NCBI RefSeq assembly: GCF_024586455.1
Contig: NW_026089623.1
Span: forward strand, 16,992,236 to 17,056,235
Origin: Bactrocera neohumeralis
Lineage: Eukaryota > Arthropoda > Insecta > Diptera > Tephritidae
Length of the DNA stretch: 64,000 nt
Direction of reading: 5' to 3'
Position numbers and translations under genes: made by a program. The first letter of the stretch is position 1. Each line of letters opens with the position of its first letter. This document shows positions 41,521 through 53,763 of this stretch, in pieces. The notes under the pieces are model-generated. The model did no database searches and had not been told where the DNA came from. It saw nothing but the letters and a program-made list of their open reading frames with translations.

Positions 41521-44215
41521 GTTACCTTTTTCATTCTGAATACGATTACGATGATTGCACCTTTGTCATGTAGCTTCATTCAAAATACTTGAACTTTTTC
41601 TTGTTTTCCTTTCGAAAATCTTTTTCTATATCAACTGTATTTTGTTGATATTCCTTAGTTCGTATAAAAAAGTTTTTAGAATTTAAATAGAAGAGATTTT
41701 TTAGAATATCTTCCAGATTCTGAAGTTCACGATAAGAAAAACACAAATTTGTGCATTTTTTCATTGAAAATGGCATTGAAACTAAGTTTACAATAAAAAT
41801 GGTTATGTTTTATGAAGATGCAGTTTTTATTTTTAAGTTTTTATTAAGTAAAATTTTAAGGCAAACATTACAGAACTAGCGAAATAAAGAATTTATGTAT
41901 TTTTCAGGGTGAATTTCCATACCCTAGTACTTCTTCATGGACTAATTCTGAGTTGGGTATACCCGCGGTGAAAGAATAAAGGTAATTTTTGTTTTAACAT
42001 CAACCACTTTTTATGTATATAAATATATAACAAATAATAAGTTATTGTTTTTTAATTGCTTTATATTTCAGAGCAGGACATTCATACTTCAAGAGTTTCG
42101 TTAAGTTAAATATTACAGTTTTGATGGAATGTAAAATGAAAAATGTATACAACTTCAAAAATAACAAATTATTTTATTTTCTTAGTCGCCTTGTACGAAA
42201 CGGGTTATAATGTCATGTTACTACGCCCGGCATGACATCTTCTAGTTATTTTAGTCAACAAAGTATTTATCCTTTAAATGAAAATTTTTTTCTTAACAGT
42301 TGAGATGTGCTGTTTTTCGGAAGTTTATTGCATTTTTTATATTACTCTAGTTACCGAAGTTGTTTTTCCTTTGAATGAAAACTCTGTTTTCTTAACAATG
42401 AAGGTGTGCTGTTTGTTTGTCGGAATAAATATGCAAATAGTATGTTCGTTCACAGTACTAAACGCGTTTTTCCTCTAGCGCTTTAAAGATCCACTGGATC
42501 GCGCAGGTTAATTGGGGAAAAGGTTGACAAGTAAGTATCAGGGATAAAGGGATGCCCAACTTATTCCAGTGTGAAAGCGCCTCAAAATAAGCGGTTTTTA
42601 AATAAATTTCCATTGTAGCCAGATCGGGCAAAATAATAATTTTTGGGCATTTAAATTAAAACACTCAACATTTATTACAATTAATTTTTTTTTATATTGG
42701 ACTTCTAATATACCGCAAAACAATTTAAATCTTATTTATGATTTAATGGTATATTAAAACAACTAACTTTTGAACTTCCAATACTTAATAAGGTGAATTA
42801 AAAATGCTAGTACTCAACTAATAAATGTTTTTAATCATTGGTAATTGAAAATTTATATTTCTATGCATCACATTACAAAACGTGTCATGAAATATGCTTA
42901 GATTTCCCATTATCTTTAGTTTTCATTGTTTTAAATTTTTTTATTAGCGATCTTGAACGGCGGCAACAAATCCCTCCGTTCGCATATCTTTTCGTTGTAA
43001 TTTGGATCTGGTCGTTCCAGTCAATCCAATTGCAAAACTCCAAAACCTACCAGATCCAGTGTCAAAGTTTGGTCGGTGAGCGGTTATGATTCAGCATTTA
43101 AAATTGAAACACGCAGGGAAGGCTGCGCCCCTAAAGTAAATAAAAACATTCTCTGTATTTATATTTATGTAAATAATTATCATTAAGCGAATTTGGCACC
43201 ACTTGAAAACTGTTGGCAGCTGTAACACTAACAACAGTGGACTGGCCAGCACGAGCCAGAAATCAGTAGCAAGGCACAATCAGCTCAATATTAATTCGGC
43301 TTTTTTCAAATGTGCGAAGTTTTGCATCAAATGATTTCAAAAATGCAAAATTGACGCAATGAATAGTTAAAATAATTGCATGGATGCCATTTTTACATGA
43401 ACAAGCAATGTACCTATTCTTACCATTCTTATTTTTTGCATTGTAGCAACTCCTTCATATTTCGTTGAAAGTTTCTTCAGTTGAAGCAACACATCACATT
43501 TTCGGATGTCTCGTGAAACATTTGCTGTAAGTTTTCTTATTTTAATAATCGCCAAAATAAATACATAAATACTTCGTAGGGATTAAATAACGGCTTGGAA
43601 CCTTTTTGGTTAACGTCACGCGGTAAATATTCGATCGATTATGCTGAGTAACAGTAGAGTCACTTAAGGCGAACGAACTATCAGATAAATTTGATGTTTC
43701 AAAAGGGACTGCCCACAAAATTTTGATTAAAACAATCAAAGCGATTTGCAAGCTGAAAAATGAAATTTGTTGGCCATTGGAATGGTTAATCTCCCAGGGA
43801 GCTGCCATGACGCCAACGAATGAAAAAATAGTCAGATATACCATACATACGAAGAAATTAAATCTGGGGAGATACAGCATGCAAGGGATGATATTATTTA
43901 AGCCGACTCAGCTTATCCTCTTTTAAAATATTTGATCCTGCCTTATAGATATAATGAGTATCTCTTGAGAGAGAAGAAACCATTTTATTATTATTAAAGT
44001 TCAACTCGAGTATTCATAGAACAAGCTTTTGGGATTTTGAGGCGAAATTTTTTGAATCATAATGATATTCAAATTACACTAACCGACAATGGATTTTGCT
44101 CTGAAATAAAAATTATATATTTTGGTTCCTGCTAGTATGTATATCATTAGAAAAATAATAAAAAAAAATCCTTAGGTCCAATTACGATAATATTATTGAA
44201 GTTATACTTCTTATA
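41521..44215. other. long gene-free stretch
   Basis: About 2.7 kb of AT-rich DNA with no recognised domain. 42248-42315 and 42346-42415 are a diverged direct duplication (TAGT-AAC-AAGT, TCCTTTRAATGAAAA, TTTTCTTAACA, GTGTGCTGTTTG or GATGTGCTGTTTT). The 112-codon minus frame at 43542-43880 begins with a hydrophobic stretch like a signal peptide, but I recognise no family. An upstream exon or terminus of the 44-kb element may lie in the last few hundred bases. Confidence 0.45.
42248..42415 (+). repeat. diverged about 97-bp direct duplication
   Basis: Two copies of a stretch with TTTAAATGAAAA or TTTGAATGAAAA and TTCTTAACA in the same order. Confidence 0.6.
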
Positions 44216-44219
44216 CAAG

Positions 44220-45546
44220 TTCGGAAAAGGTTGGTCCAACGACCTCAACTTCTAACGAACCGTCAACTTCTCGTGGTAGTTGTGGCTTAGAAAGTAGTGT
44301 TGATGTTTATGCTTCCGACCACACCGATTTTGACGACGATGACTACGAGCCACCACCAACAAGGTCAACAACAGAGCCACATCTGATAACTCAAAGCGAA
44401 CTTAATGATCTGATTCGTGACCTTGATTTACCAAGAGAGAAATCACAACTTTTAGCTTCTAGACTAAAACAATGGAATTTATTGCATCCAGAGACAAGAA
44501 TTTGTACTTATCGGAAACGACATAGTAGTGTTGTGGATTTCTTTGAAAAGGAAAACGATCTAGTCTATTGCAAAGATGTATGTATATGGGCTTATGAAAA
44601 AAATGTTTTGTACCTATTCACCTGATCAGTGGAGACTATTTATTGATTCATCGAAAATAAGTTTGAAGGCGGTTTTGTTACATAATGGTAACGAACTTCC
44701 ATCTGTACCTCTAGCGCATGGAGTACATATCAAATAAACCTATGAAAATATCAAAAATCTACTACAAAAAATACAGTATGCTAAACATTCTTGGAAAATT
44801 TGTTCTGATTTAAAAGTAGTTGGGATGTTACTAGGTATGCAAGCTGGTTACACAAAATTTTGCTGTTTTATGTGCGAATGGGATAGCAGAGCTCGAAGCA
44901 AAACTATATCCAAAAAGACTGGCCAAAAAGAACAGACTATGTACCTAATCAGAAAAGTGTGTCCAATCTTCGTCTTGTTGAACCCGAGAATATTGTATTG
45001 CCACCCCTTCATATAAAATTAGGCTTAATGAAAAATTTTGTAAAAGCAATGGATAAAACGGGAGAAGGTTTTCAATACCTTAAAAGTATATTTCCGAGAC
45101 TTAGTGATGCGAAATTAAAAGAAGGGATTTTTGTGGGGCCAGACATACGACGAGTTATGAAGGATCAAAACTTTGTCTCTAAACTAAATACGCTAGAAAA
45201 AAAATGGCTTTCATTTGTTGAGGTTGTAAAAAATTTTTTGGGTAACACCAAATCACCCGATTATGAAGAACTCATATCAAGCCTATTAACGGATTTTCAG
45301 GCTTTAGGGTGTAGCATGTCCCTGAAAATACATTTCCTACATTCGCACTTGGATTTCTTTCCACCCAATTTAGGTGCAGTCAGTGATGAACATGGGGAGA
45401 GATTTCACCAAGACATATTGAGTATGGAGAAAAGGTATCAAGGCAAATGGACTCCTAGCATGCTGGCAGACTATTGCTGGATATGTTTACGTGATAATCC
45501 TGACTACCAATACAGCAGAAGTTCAAAAAAGTACAAGAAAATATAA
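44220..45546 (+). pseudogene. uncharacterised transposon-type protein family 1
   Basis: The first part (44220-44625) has a Ser/Thr-rich acidic head (SDHTDFDDDDYEPPP), then LNDLIRDLDLPREKSQLLAS and SRLKQWNLLHPETRI. After a frame change near 44590 come SPDQWRLFIDSSKISLKAVL, LHNGNELPSVPLAHGVH, a stop at about 44736, then CSDLKVVGMLLGMQAGYTKF and CCFMCEWDSR. A second frame change near 44930 leads to PLHIKLGLMKNFVKAMDKTG, MSLKIHFLHSHLDFFPPNLG, AVSDEHGERFHQDI, MEKRYQGKW and ADYCW, ending at 45544. I recognise this as a recurrent, unnamed protein family of many arthropod genomes. The repeated Asp/His/Glu motifs suggest an RNase-H-fold transposase, which is inference. I found no TIRs. Confidence 0.7.
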
Positions 45547-46113
45547 ATTGAGGGATAAAAATTTGTAATATTCAATATATTTTTTGCAAAAACTTTTCTT
45601 TTATTTTTCTCTTAACCTGGACCTTCAAATTATATATGTACCTTATCAAAGCAACATAAAAAAAAAGTTTGGTTTCAGAGCAGAAAAAAAAATGTCAAAA
45701 TTGTCGGCTAGTGTTATGGAAGAGGTATCAAAAGTATTAGCTTGTGCCATTCTGCATACTTTAATATTGCGCAACAATGTTTATAATTCTAAATCAATAT
45801 ATAATATCCATTGGAACATTTGGAATCATTTAATGAAAACGATGCTGAAACTTCTGAAAACATAATTGCTACTAACAGAGGTATTATGAAATGAAATCAT
45901 TTAGAGATGTTTGCTTCTTAAATTTTGTATTTAAATAAAATATATCTCCAGTACTTCTAATCACATTGTATCATACCATATAGTGTTGGAAAGGTGAGAT
46001 TTTAAACTTCATTTAACCGAAAAAATTAAATTCGGGGAAGTTAAAAAAAGTCATAAATTAGTGAAAATAACGAACAAATTCGCTTATATTGAATTTTTTG
46101 TGTAAAAAAGTGA
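45547..46113. other. unassigned AT-rich stretch after family 1
   Basis: No gene recognised; a 93-codon open frame at 45584-45865 shows no domain. It may contain the 3' terminus of the family-1 element. Confidence 0.4.
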
Positions 46114-46510
46114 AGAATGCCACGCAAGCCAACAATGAAATTTGTGAAGTTTACGGAGACGGTGCTGTATCAGTTCGTGTAGCACAACAATGGTTCGCTC
46201 GCTTCCGTTCAGGAAATTTCGATTTACACTTGAAAGTTATACACTGATGTAATAATGTCTTTAGCGGAAAAATGGCAAAAAGTGGTCGACCTAAATGAAT
46301 GAATGAATAAAAAAAATTAGTTGAAGTTCGGCTAGAAATACGAAAAGACTTTTTCGACAACCATATATATGTGCATGTAATATTTTATTTCACTTCAACT
46401 GCTTCAAGTACAGATCAGTGATCTGAGGTGAATACTTGGCTTATGATTATACTCTCAAATTCATGAATCACTCCCATTGTTCACTCATACTTGCTCTCAC
46501 TAAAAATATT
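46114..46510 (+). repeat. duplicated block B, copy 1 (mariner N-terminus)
   Basis: Matches 55773-56155 from GCCACGCAAGCCAACAATG to CTAAAAATATTATCT with an internal about 40-bp difference. It starts inside a mariner-type transposase: NEICEVYGDGAVSVRVAQQW followed by FARFRSGNF is the second helix-turn-helix. A continuation to about 46360 (KKLVEVRLEIRKDFFDNHI) is degenerate. The second half, with the TTCATGAATCACTCC stretch, is non-coding. Confidence 0.8.
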
Positions 46511-46539
46511 ATCTTAATAAAAAAAAAAACAAAAAAAAA

Positions 46540-47035
46540 CTTAATATGTTTGGTTCCGATGGTTCGCAAAAAATTTGGTGAAAACGAAACAAAGAGGTCA
46601 AGGAAAATAATATAATTAAAACTGTGAAGCATGGCTGCGGTAACGTAATGGGTTGAGGGTGCATTGCAACGTCTGGTGTGGGAAATCTCGTTTTTATTGA
46701 TGATAAAACGCATAAACACTCATATTTGAAAATCTTAAAGGAAAATTTAGCTCCAAGCGTTGAAAAGTTGGGCTTAAGTGGGTTACGGGTTTCAACCCGC
46801 AACATGTGTCGTATCTAGTGCAAGAATGTCTCATCTACTATTGTAAGTAATTAAAAACACCTCCGTAATCTCCAGACACTAACCATTAAGAGCATATTTG
46901 GCATCTACTAAAACGAAAAAATACGGACTCACCATATAACATCGAAGGATTTGCTCAAAGAGGTAATACACACAGAATGAGCATATATTACTCCTGAGCA
47001 GACATCTAACCTAGTTGGAAGCATGCGCTGACGTT
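46540..47035 (+). pseudogene. Tc1-family transposase, second half (duplicate)
   Basis: Same fragment as 32498-32985: HGCGNVMGxGCIATSGVGN-like core block and the SPDTNxEHIWHLLK block, with the same frame breaks plus a TGA in the core (GGTTGAGGG). The DNA-binding half is missing because the block begins at 46540. Confidence 0.7.
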
Positions 47036-47049
47036 AAGAAGCAGTTATT

Positions 47050-47455
47050 CAGGTAGATTTTCGTGGCAAAGGTGAGCCGAAGCCGAAAAATCACGTAAAG
47101 GAGTTGAAAGATTTCTTCGATTATCGAGGTGTGATGCTCTCCGAATTCATTCCGACCGGCCAAACTGTCAGCAAGGAATACTATTTTAGTGTTTGCGTTG
47201 TTTACGCGAAGCTATTCGTAAAAAGGCGTCGGAATTATGGGCCGGCAACTATTGGTGGACACGATAACACACCGTCGCATACTGCACCGACTTTTCGTGA
47301 GTTTTTCGCCAAATTTTCAAGCAATATCGTACCGCAACCAAACGTATTCGCGTAAAGTAATGGTGCGCTTTCAAGTGGCCAAGTACCAATCGGTTTTACC
47401 CAAAAAGGCAGCGCACTGTGTTCGCACTATATTCGGGTAATATCCTAATGGACAA
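47050..47455 (+). pseudogene. mariner transposase central part
   Basis: LKDFFDYRGVMLSEFIPTGQ, TVSKEYYFSVC, then GHDNTPSHTAPTFREFFAKF (about 47260), which has the HDNxPxH box with the second catalytic Asp of mariner transposases. NIVPQP is the PQPPYSPD-type start of the last catalytic region; the rest is lost, although GVAKYQSVLPKKAAHCVR-like C-terminal sequence follows at about 47370-47430. The frame changes at about 47195. Confidence 0.8.
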
Positions 47456-47681
47456 CAATAACTGGGGAGATGTATATATTGAATATTTCGAGCTCGACAT
47501 CGCCTGATCGGATAGCTATGCCGTAACCGTCAAGGGTAGTATTCCTATGGTCGATATGGCTGTCGACACAGATGCATGATGCGCAAAATGAAGGCTAGGT
47601 CACCACCACAAAACGTTGAAACCTACACATATCAGGAAATTCGATCGGCCGTTTAATTTGGTTTCTTAGATCGCAGATATA

Positions 47682-48062
47682 GATATACCTTCTTCTTCTT
47701 CTTAATTGGCGTAGACACCGCTTATGCCATTATAGCCGAGTTAACAACGGCGCGCCAGGCGTTTCTTCTTTTCGCTACGTGGCGTCAATTGGATATTCCA
47801 AGGGAAGCCAGATCATTCTCCACTTGGTCCTTCCAACGGAGTGGAGGTCTTCCTCTTCCTCTGCTTCCCTCGGCGGGTACTGCGTCGAATACTGTTCGTC
47901 CGGACAACATGACCTAGCCAGCGTAGCCGCTGTCTTTTAATTCGCTGAACTATGTCAATGTCGTCGTATATCTCGTACAGCTCATCGTTCCATCGAATGC
48001 GATATTCGCCGTGGCCAATGCGCCCCCCCCCCCCCAATGAAAGATTACCATCGATATACCTT
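47682..48062 (-). mobile_element. RTE-like LINE 3' end (duplicate insertion)
   Basis: Same insertion as at 33409-33816: target duplication GATATACCTT at 47682-47691 and 48053-48062, same 5' truncation point and the same C-rich seam, here a longer pure C run. About 15 codons near 47895 are deleted relative to the other copy. Confidence 0.85.
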
Positions 48063-48655
48063 ACCGTCTCCTAAATTCTATTATCTCTTCGATGTTATTC
48101 GTTGGTCCGTTGCAATTGAATTATAGTGTCTAACCGAAATGGAATTTTTGCGCAAACGCAGCAGAAAAATTCCTTAGGGTACGGGCTGGATTGTTTAGAT
48201 AGGTAAGTTATTTTAATATCAAACTTAGATCTCTTTTTTAACTTGCTTATTATAATGTTTAAAAACACCTAAAGTATGTTTCCGCGCTTAATTTTTCAAA
48301 ATTCCGAGTTTATAAAATGATTGGTTACACGCTAATACTATATTCCGACCGACACTTAACCACAAGATTTAGGCCTTAGATTAGTTTAACTCACTAAACC
48401 ACGAGATTTTACCAGATTTTGCCATACAAAAATGACTCTTCCAAACCACTTCACCGAAGTATTTTGAAACTGATCCACTCTAAATCTCCCGGTGCGACTT
48501 TGGTTTTGCGCCATCTCTTGGACACATTTGTATAATTGCAGCTGAGTTTGATACTACAAACTGTCAAAGTGAAAAAATAAACAAAAAATTTTAAACAAGA
48601 AAAGTTAGCAGACAAAAAAGTAAAAAAACAAGAAATAAAAAATTTGCAATTAATG

Positions 48656-48822
48656 TAAATAAAAATAAAAAAATACAAAAATAAAAGTTGATAATGAGAA
48701 AATGTGAAAAAAGAAGAGAGTTATTTGTAGTGAGGCTGCCGAGACCGATCTAATACACGTTTGCCAACCGAAAAAGCCACAGCTTCGCTCCAGCGCAATG
48801 ATATCGGTTGGCCATGCATATA
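48656..48822. other. short unassigned flank of the BEL/Pao insertion
   Basis: Outside the duplicated block and before the target duplication. It was joined to 55151 onward before the BEL/Pao element arrived. No certain gene. Confidence 0.4.
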
Positions 48823-48827
48823 CGACC
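48823..48827 (+). other. 5-bp target-site duplication (left)
   Basis: CGACC, repeated at 55146-55150 directly after the 3' LTR. Confidence 0.92.
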
Positions 48828-49354
48828 TGTTTAGAAACAGATACATAGTTCATAAACGAATTTAGTAGTAGAAATCATCCCTGTTACTTTTATACATATT
48901 TTGTTAAGTACCAACATTCTTAGCACTTAATTGTGTACAACAACACTACAACATTGTTTAACACTAGATGTATGCTTGCTTTGAGTCTGAGCGCCGGCAA
49001 TCGCCAAACCGGTTTTGCCTATTTGAGTGACTTTGATAACGCACTCTTATCATGCTTGCATAGGCAAGCATACATACGTACATTAATGTAAATGCAGCGA
49101 ATTAGAACAAGTACCAACTATCTCAGCTGATCTTTAATACCGCACTTGAGGTAAAAGAAAGGCTGTAGGTTAATCAACTTGTTAAGCTGTTAATTTCGGT
49201 TATTCGTATAAGGAAAGTCGCAATTGAATCTCACGGTAACCGCAAGCGCAAGAAATCAAACAATATTAAATAATATAAAAAAAATAATTAAATTCGTGGT
49301 TTTTCTTTCAAAACATATAAACTGTCAATAAAAAAGCTTATTATACTCCAAACA
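48828..49354 (+). repeat. 5' LTR (527 bp)
   Basis: TG...CA ends. It contains TATTTGAGTGACTTTG, GCTTGCATAGGCAAGCATAC (a hairpin), an AATAAAAAAGC polyadenylation signal near its end (about 49327), and TTTCGGTTATTCGTATAAGG, which is missing from the 3' LTR. Confidence 0.95.
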
Positions 49355-49356
49355 TT

Positions 49357-49376
49357 TTGGTGACCCCGACGTGATC
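49357..49376 (+). promoter_or_regulatory. candidate primer-binding site
   Basis: TTGGTGACCCCGACGTGATC starts two bases after the LTR. TGG pairs with the CCA end of a tRNA; the tRNA species was not determined. Confidence 0.65.
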
Positions 49377-49451
49377 GTGGAATTAATATCGTATTAATAA
49401 AACGAAACTTTTCGCAAATTTAATTAAACTTTACGGTCTTTGACAAAAAAA

Positions 49452-51269
49452 ATGGCACCCAAGAAAATGGAATCAGCAGAAGCCAAGAAGAAGCTGGCTT
49501 CATTTGTTCAACAAATCATCCTACTCAACAACACGTTGACTTTCGATGTCTTGCGTGAGTTCGACGAAGCTGCAGTGGACGTACGTATCGAGCAAGTGGA
49601 TAGGCTGGAAGAAAGGTGCGATGCTCTCTACAGGCAACTAGAGGACAACGACGCTGATGATCTTTTAGCGGAATTTATCGAGGTTAAAACCAAGCTGATA
49701 CGTCAGCGGCACGCTTGCCGAGCTTCCGAAGCTTACAGCTCTACGACGCAGCCGTTTGCTGGCGATCAAACTTCAATTATTGTCTCTCAGCCAAAGCAGA
49801 GGTTACCGGTTCTGCAAATTCCAACGTTCAACGGTAAATATTCGGATTGGCCAGATTTTTTCTCGATGTTCAACACCGTTGTACATCAGGACGTAGATTT
49901 ATCAAGAATTGAAAAATTCCAGCACCTTCGGTCAAGTCTACGTGATGCAGCGTTGGACACCATTCTTTCATTAGAGATAAGTAAACAAAGTTATGATAAG
50001 GCTATTGATTTGCTAAAAGCAAGATTTGATAATAAACGCTTGAATTTCCAGGCTCATATCAGAGATATTTTTCAGCTCAAGAGGGTAGAGGGTGATAGGG
50101 TTGCCAAACTTCGAGAACTCAGCGATACCGTAAATGCTCACTTGCGAGCGTTGCAAACTATGGGAACGAAGGAACAGATTGCTGATTGCTTACTCATTCA
50201 ACTAGTGTCTCAAAATTTGGACGTCAAATCTCGCGCGAAATGGGAGGAACAAACACCTGTAAGCGAAATACCTACATGGAATTCAATGGCTAGATTTTTG
50301 GAGCAACGCTGCCAGCAACTGGAAAATGTAGAGATTGTCCTTGGACTTCCGGAAAAACAGGTAGGCAAGAAATTGTCAAATCCCATCAGTCGTAAGGTGC
50401 TTTTAACGGCAGCTGTATCGGGATGCATATTGTGCAGTTCTAGTGAACACAAAATTGCAAGGTGCAAGCAGTTTCTGGGCCTTTCACCCACAATGCGCTA
50501 TAAAGAAGCAAAACGGTTAAACCTATGTTTGAATTGCCTTCGAGTCGGGCATTCACTCAAATACTGCAAGTCCGGACACTGTAGACATTGCACGTCGAAG
50601 CATCACAGTCTGCTTCATCAAGACACAAATTCCTTTCCGACAACTTCACAACCAGTGGCTTCTGATAAGCCGCCGCAGCTATCACAACCAACCACGTCTA
50701 ATTCGTTCAACCCGTACTCGTTTTCTTCTTCATCTTTCGGTCCTTCAGCTTCTGCACTCGTCGCATCTGAAGTTCAGGCTAGCGTTGCTGAAAAAGATTT
50801 CGTTCTCTTAGCAACAGCCATAATTTATGTAAAAAATCGATCTGGCTCCCTCATTCCTTGCAGGGCTCTGCTAGATTCTGCGTCACAATTAAACTTTATA
50901 ACCAATCGACTCACTAATCAACTACAATTAAAGAAGGTCAAATCTTCACAGTTCATTTCTGGTATAGGCCAAAATGATTTCGTTGCCAATTATATCGTTA
51001 ATTTCGACCTGCATTCGCGCATTAACGATTACATTGCCAAATTGTCTGCGGTTATCACCCCCACCATCACCGATGTTCAACCATCTCGTTCTTTAAAGGG
51101 TATTAATTGGAATATACCACAAAACATATCCTTAGCAGACCCATACTTTTTCGAACCGCAGCGCGTTGATATGCTCATTGGAGCTAGTTTATTCTTTGAC
51201 CTGCTCTGCGTTGGCCAGATACGTCTGGCTGAAAATTTACCACTTCTACAAAAAACAAAGCTAGGGTAG
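49452..51269 (+). pseudogene. BEL/Pao gag and protease (first 605 codons)
   Basis: I chose the ATG at 49452 (MAPKKME), the first after the leader. Residues 1-100 are helical; the DUF1759 capsid-like domain spans about 110-260 (LPVLQIPTFNGKYSDWPDFF; DKAIDLLKARFDN). Two zinc knuckles follow: C-x2-C-x4-H-x4-C at about 324-337 and again at about 360-375, with an extra CRHC...HH pair. The aspartic protease active site ALLDSASQLNFI (DUF1758 type) lies at about 472-483, and MLIGASLFFDLL at about 580 is its second conserved part. TAG at 51267-51269 interrupts the polyprotein before RT. This part otherwise has a clean frame. Confidence 0.92.
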
Positions 51270-51329
51270 GTTGTATCAGGCGCAACAACATACAACATTT
51301 CGAAGCTATCTTGCTTAGCAGCCATCGAC

Positions 51330-52625
51330 ATGGCTCTAGCAAATAACTCAGATGACGACTTACATAACCTAGTTCAGCGCTTTTGGGAAATAGAGAACTG
51401 TATTGGCTCCACACCAAAAACTACAATAGAGGAGGATTTGTGCGAAGAGCATTTCATAAAAACCCATAAGCGATTGGAATCTGGTGAGTTTTCGGTTCGA
51501 TTACCAACAAAATCACCTTCTTGCGAACTAGGAGAGTCGTATCAACAGGCTGTCAATCGATTCAAGGCTTTAGAGCGGAAATTTCAGAGCAATGCTGAAC
51601 TAAAACAACAATTTTCGTCATTCATTTAGGCGTATTTTGATTTGAACCATATGTCAGTCGTTGACACTATGCCAAAGCAAATTCCAATGAATTTTATTCC
51701 ACATCACTGTGTTTTAACGGCTGATAGCACAACAACAAAACTGCGTGTGGTTTTTGATGGCTCTGCGCCAACCAGTAATGGACTTTCGTTGAATTCGATC
51801 CTGATGAAAGGACCAACCATTCAACCTCCACTTTTTGATATTTTGCTTCGATTTCGCACCTTCAAAATTGTTCTTACTGCAGACATTTGTAAAATGTATC
51901 GCTGTGTAAGGATGTTTGATCCAGACAACTTCCTGCAGTGTATAATATGGAGGGACAAACCCAATGAAGATTTTAGCATTTTTAAGTTAGATACCGTCAC
52001 TTATGGAACGAAGCCAGCTTCTTTTCTAGCCATTCGTTCAATACAGCAGCTTGGCCGCGCTGAAGCTCATGTGTATCCCGTTGTAGCCGAAACGATACAC
52101 CATGGATTTTATGTGGATGACATGATTACCGGTGCAGGCTCGTTGGGCGAAGCAAGGGTGATATTAAACGAGACTAAAAAGTGTTTATCTCTCGGAAACT
52201 TTCACTTGAGGAAATGGTGTTCGAATGATGATCGAGTCTTTTTTGATATTGAGGATAATGACAAACAGGACTTCTTAACCTTTGACGACGGTACAAGCAT
52301 AACAAAGACACTTGGATTGGTTTGGGACCCAAAATTGGACGTATTCATATTTTCCTTTTCACCCTTCGGAACACCGGCTAAGGTAACTAAACGCACAATA
52401 CTTTCGGCTATAGCCAGGCTTTACGACCCCCTTGGTTTGATCGGACCTGTGGTGGCCAAAGCCAAAATATTCTTGCAGCATTTGTGGAAAGAGAAGCTAC
52501 ATTGGGACGAAAGCCCACCTCAAGCAATTCAAACAGAATGGCTAGAAATATGCAATCAATACAAACTAATTACTCGTTTTAGTTTTGACCGATACTTGCT
52601 GATGCCAGAAGCTGAAATACAATAA
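51330..52625 (+). pseudogene. BEL/Pao reverse transcriptase
   Basis: FWEIENCIGSTPKTTIEEDL leads into the RT. An in-frame TAG at 51627 splits it. Then HHCVLTADSTTTKLRVVFDG (fingers), IQPPLFDILLRFRTFKIVLT with ADICKMYRCV (motif A Asp), TVTYGTKPASFLAIRSIQQL (motif B) and GFYVDDMITG (YVDD catalytic box, about 52110). ILSAIARLYDPLGLIGPVV is the BEL/Pao connection motif. TAA at 52623 ends the frame before RNase H. The catalytic residues are present; only nonsense codons break it. Confidence 0.93.
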
Positions 52626-53763
52626 CATGGGTTTTGTGATGCGAATGAGGCTGCTTATGGGGCCTGCATATACATACGCGCTGAAAGAGGCGGACACATC
52701 CGAATCAATCTTCTCTGCTCCAAATCTCGCGTAGCTCCACTAAAACCTCTAACGATACCGAGGCTTGAGCTATGTGGTGCATTACTGTTAGCTGAATTAG
52801 TCGCAAAGGTAATCAATTCAACGCATTTCAAAGCCAAGGGAGTATATTGCTGGTCTGATTCCACAACCGTGCTATCGTGGCTGCGTAGTTGTCGCAAATC
52901 GCATTAACAACATTCAAACTCTCACAGCAGATATGGTTTGGAGCCATGTTTCAACAGATTCCAACCCAGCGGACGTTCTTTCAAGAGGAGCTAGCCCCAA
53001 GGAACTATTAACCATGGATTTATGGAAATACGGTCCCCCTTATCTGGGTGTAGATCAATCTAACTGGCCTAAATCTCCTCTCCTACCAACAAAGGACTTG
53101 CCCGAGGGTCGAAAGCGTGCATTTGTGTTTATTTCTACTATAGACATGTCTTTAAGTTGCAAATTTGTTAACTCATTTGAACAATTACAGAGAATATATG
53201 CATATGTTTATCGGTTTTCCAGAAGAGCTGGAATGAGATTTTCTGGACCACTCAAAGTAAGGGAATTACAGGAAGGAACCTTTATACTTATACGAATGAT
53301 TCAAAAGGCGCATCTTCGAGATGAATACAAAGCACTCGAATCCAAAGAGGCGATAAAGTCTTCATCTGAAATTCGTTCGCTCGTTCCCTTTCTCGACGAG
53401 CGCGGTTTACTTCGAGTTGGTGGAAGAATTCAGTATTCAAATTTGGATTTTTCGTCGAAACACCCAATTATTTTGCCAAAACTTCACCCGGTGACTGACG
53501 CAATCATCAGCAATTTTCATAGGAAACTTTTACACGCTGGACCTCAATCGCTATTAGTATCTATTCGCCTACAGTATTGGCCTATTGGCGGGCGTAAAAC
53601 CGTAAGTCGAATTATTAACAAATGCGTTCGTTGGTTTCATGTCAATCCTAAGCTTATGGAACATTTAATGGGAAATTTACCATCGGAAAGGAAATCGAGC
53701 ATTCCTAACTACCGGAGTGGACTTTTGTGGGCCATTTTTCTACAAATCGGACGTACGCAATAG
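52626..53763 (+). pseudogene. BEL/Pao RNase H and integrase zinc-binding region
   Basis: GFCDANEAAYGACIYIRA opens RNase H, and IPRLELCGALLLAELV and VYCWSDSTTVLSWLRS carry its acidic residues (52630-52885). A frame change near 52900 follows. VSTDSNPADVLSRGASPKEL is the NPAD-SRG motif. HPIILPKLHPVTDAIISNFH, KLLHAGPQSLLVSIRLQYWP and the following NKCVRW make up the zinc-binding region, in which the usual CxxC looks altered. The frame is lost near 53720. Confidence 0.9.

Larger units (their letters stand above)
46540..48655 (+). repeat. duplicated block A, copy 2
   Basis: Counterpart of 32504-34395. It keeps a longer mariner part (47050-47455) and an extra CAAAGAGGTAATACACAC segment near 46955. 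Its C tract at 48023-48035 differs in length from copy 1. It joins block B through an A-rich seam (AAAAAAAAAACAAAAAAAAA, about 46518-46538). Confidence 0.9.

Noticed and set aside
43542..43880. 112-codon minus-strand frame with a signal-peptide-like start
   Set aside because: Hydrophobic start only; no recognised family, no conserved Cys pattern, and an overlapping open frame on the other strand. Kept as a note, not as a gene.
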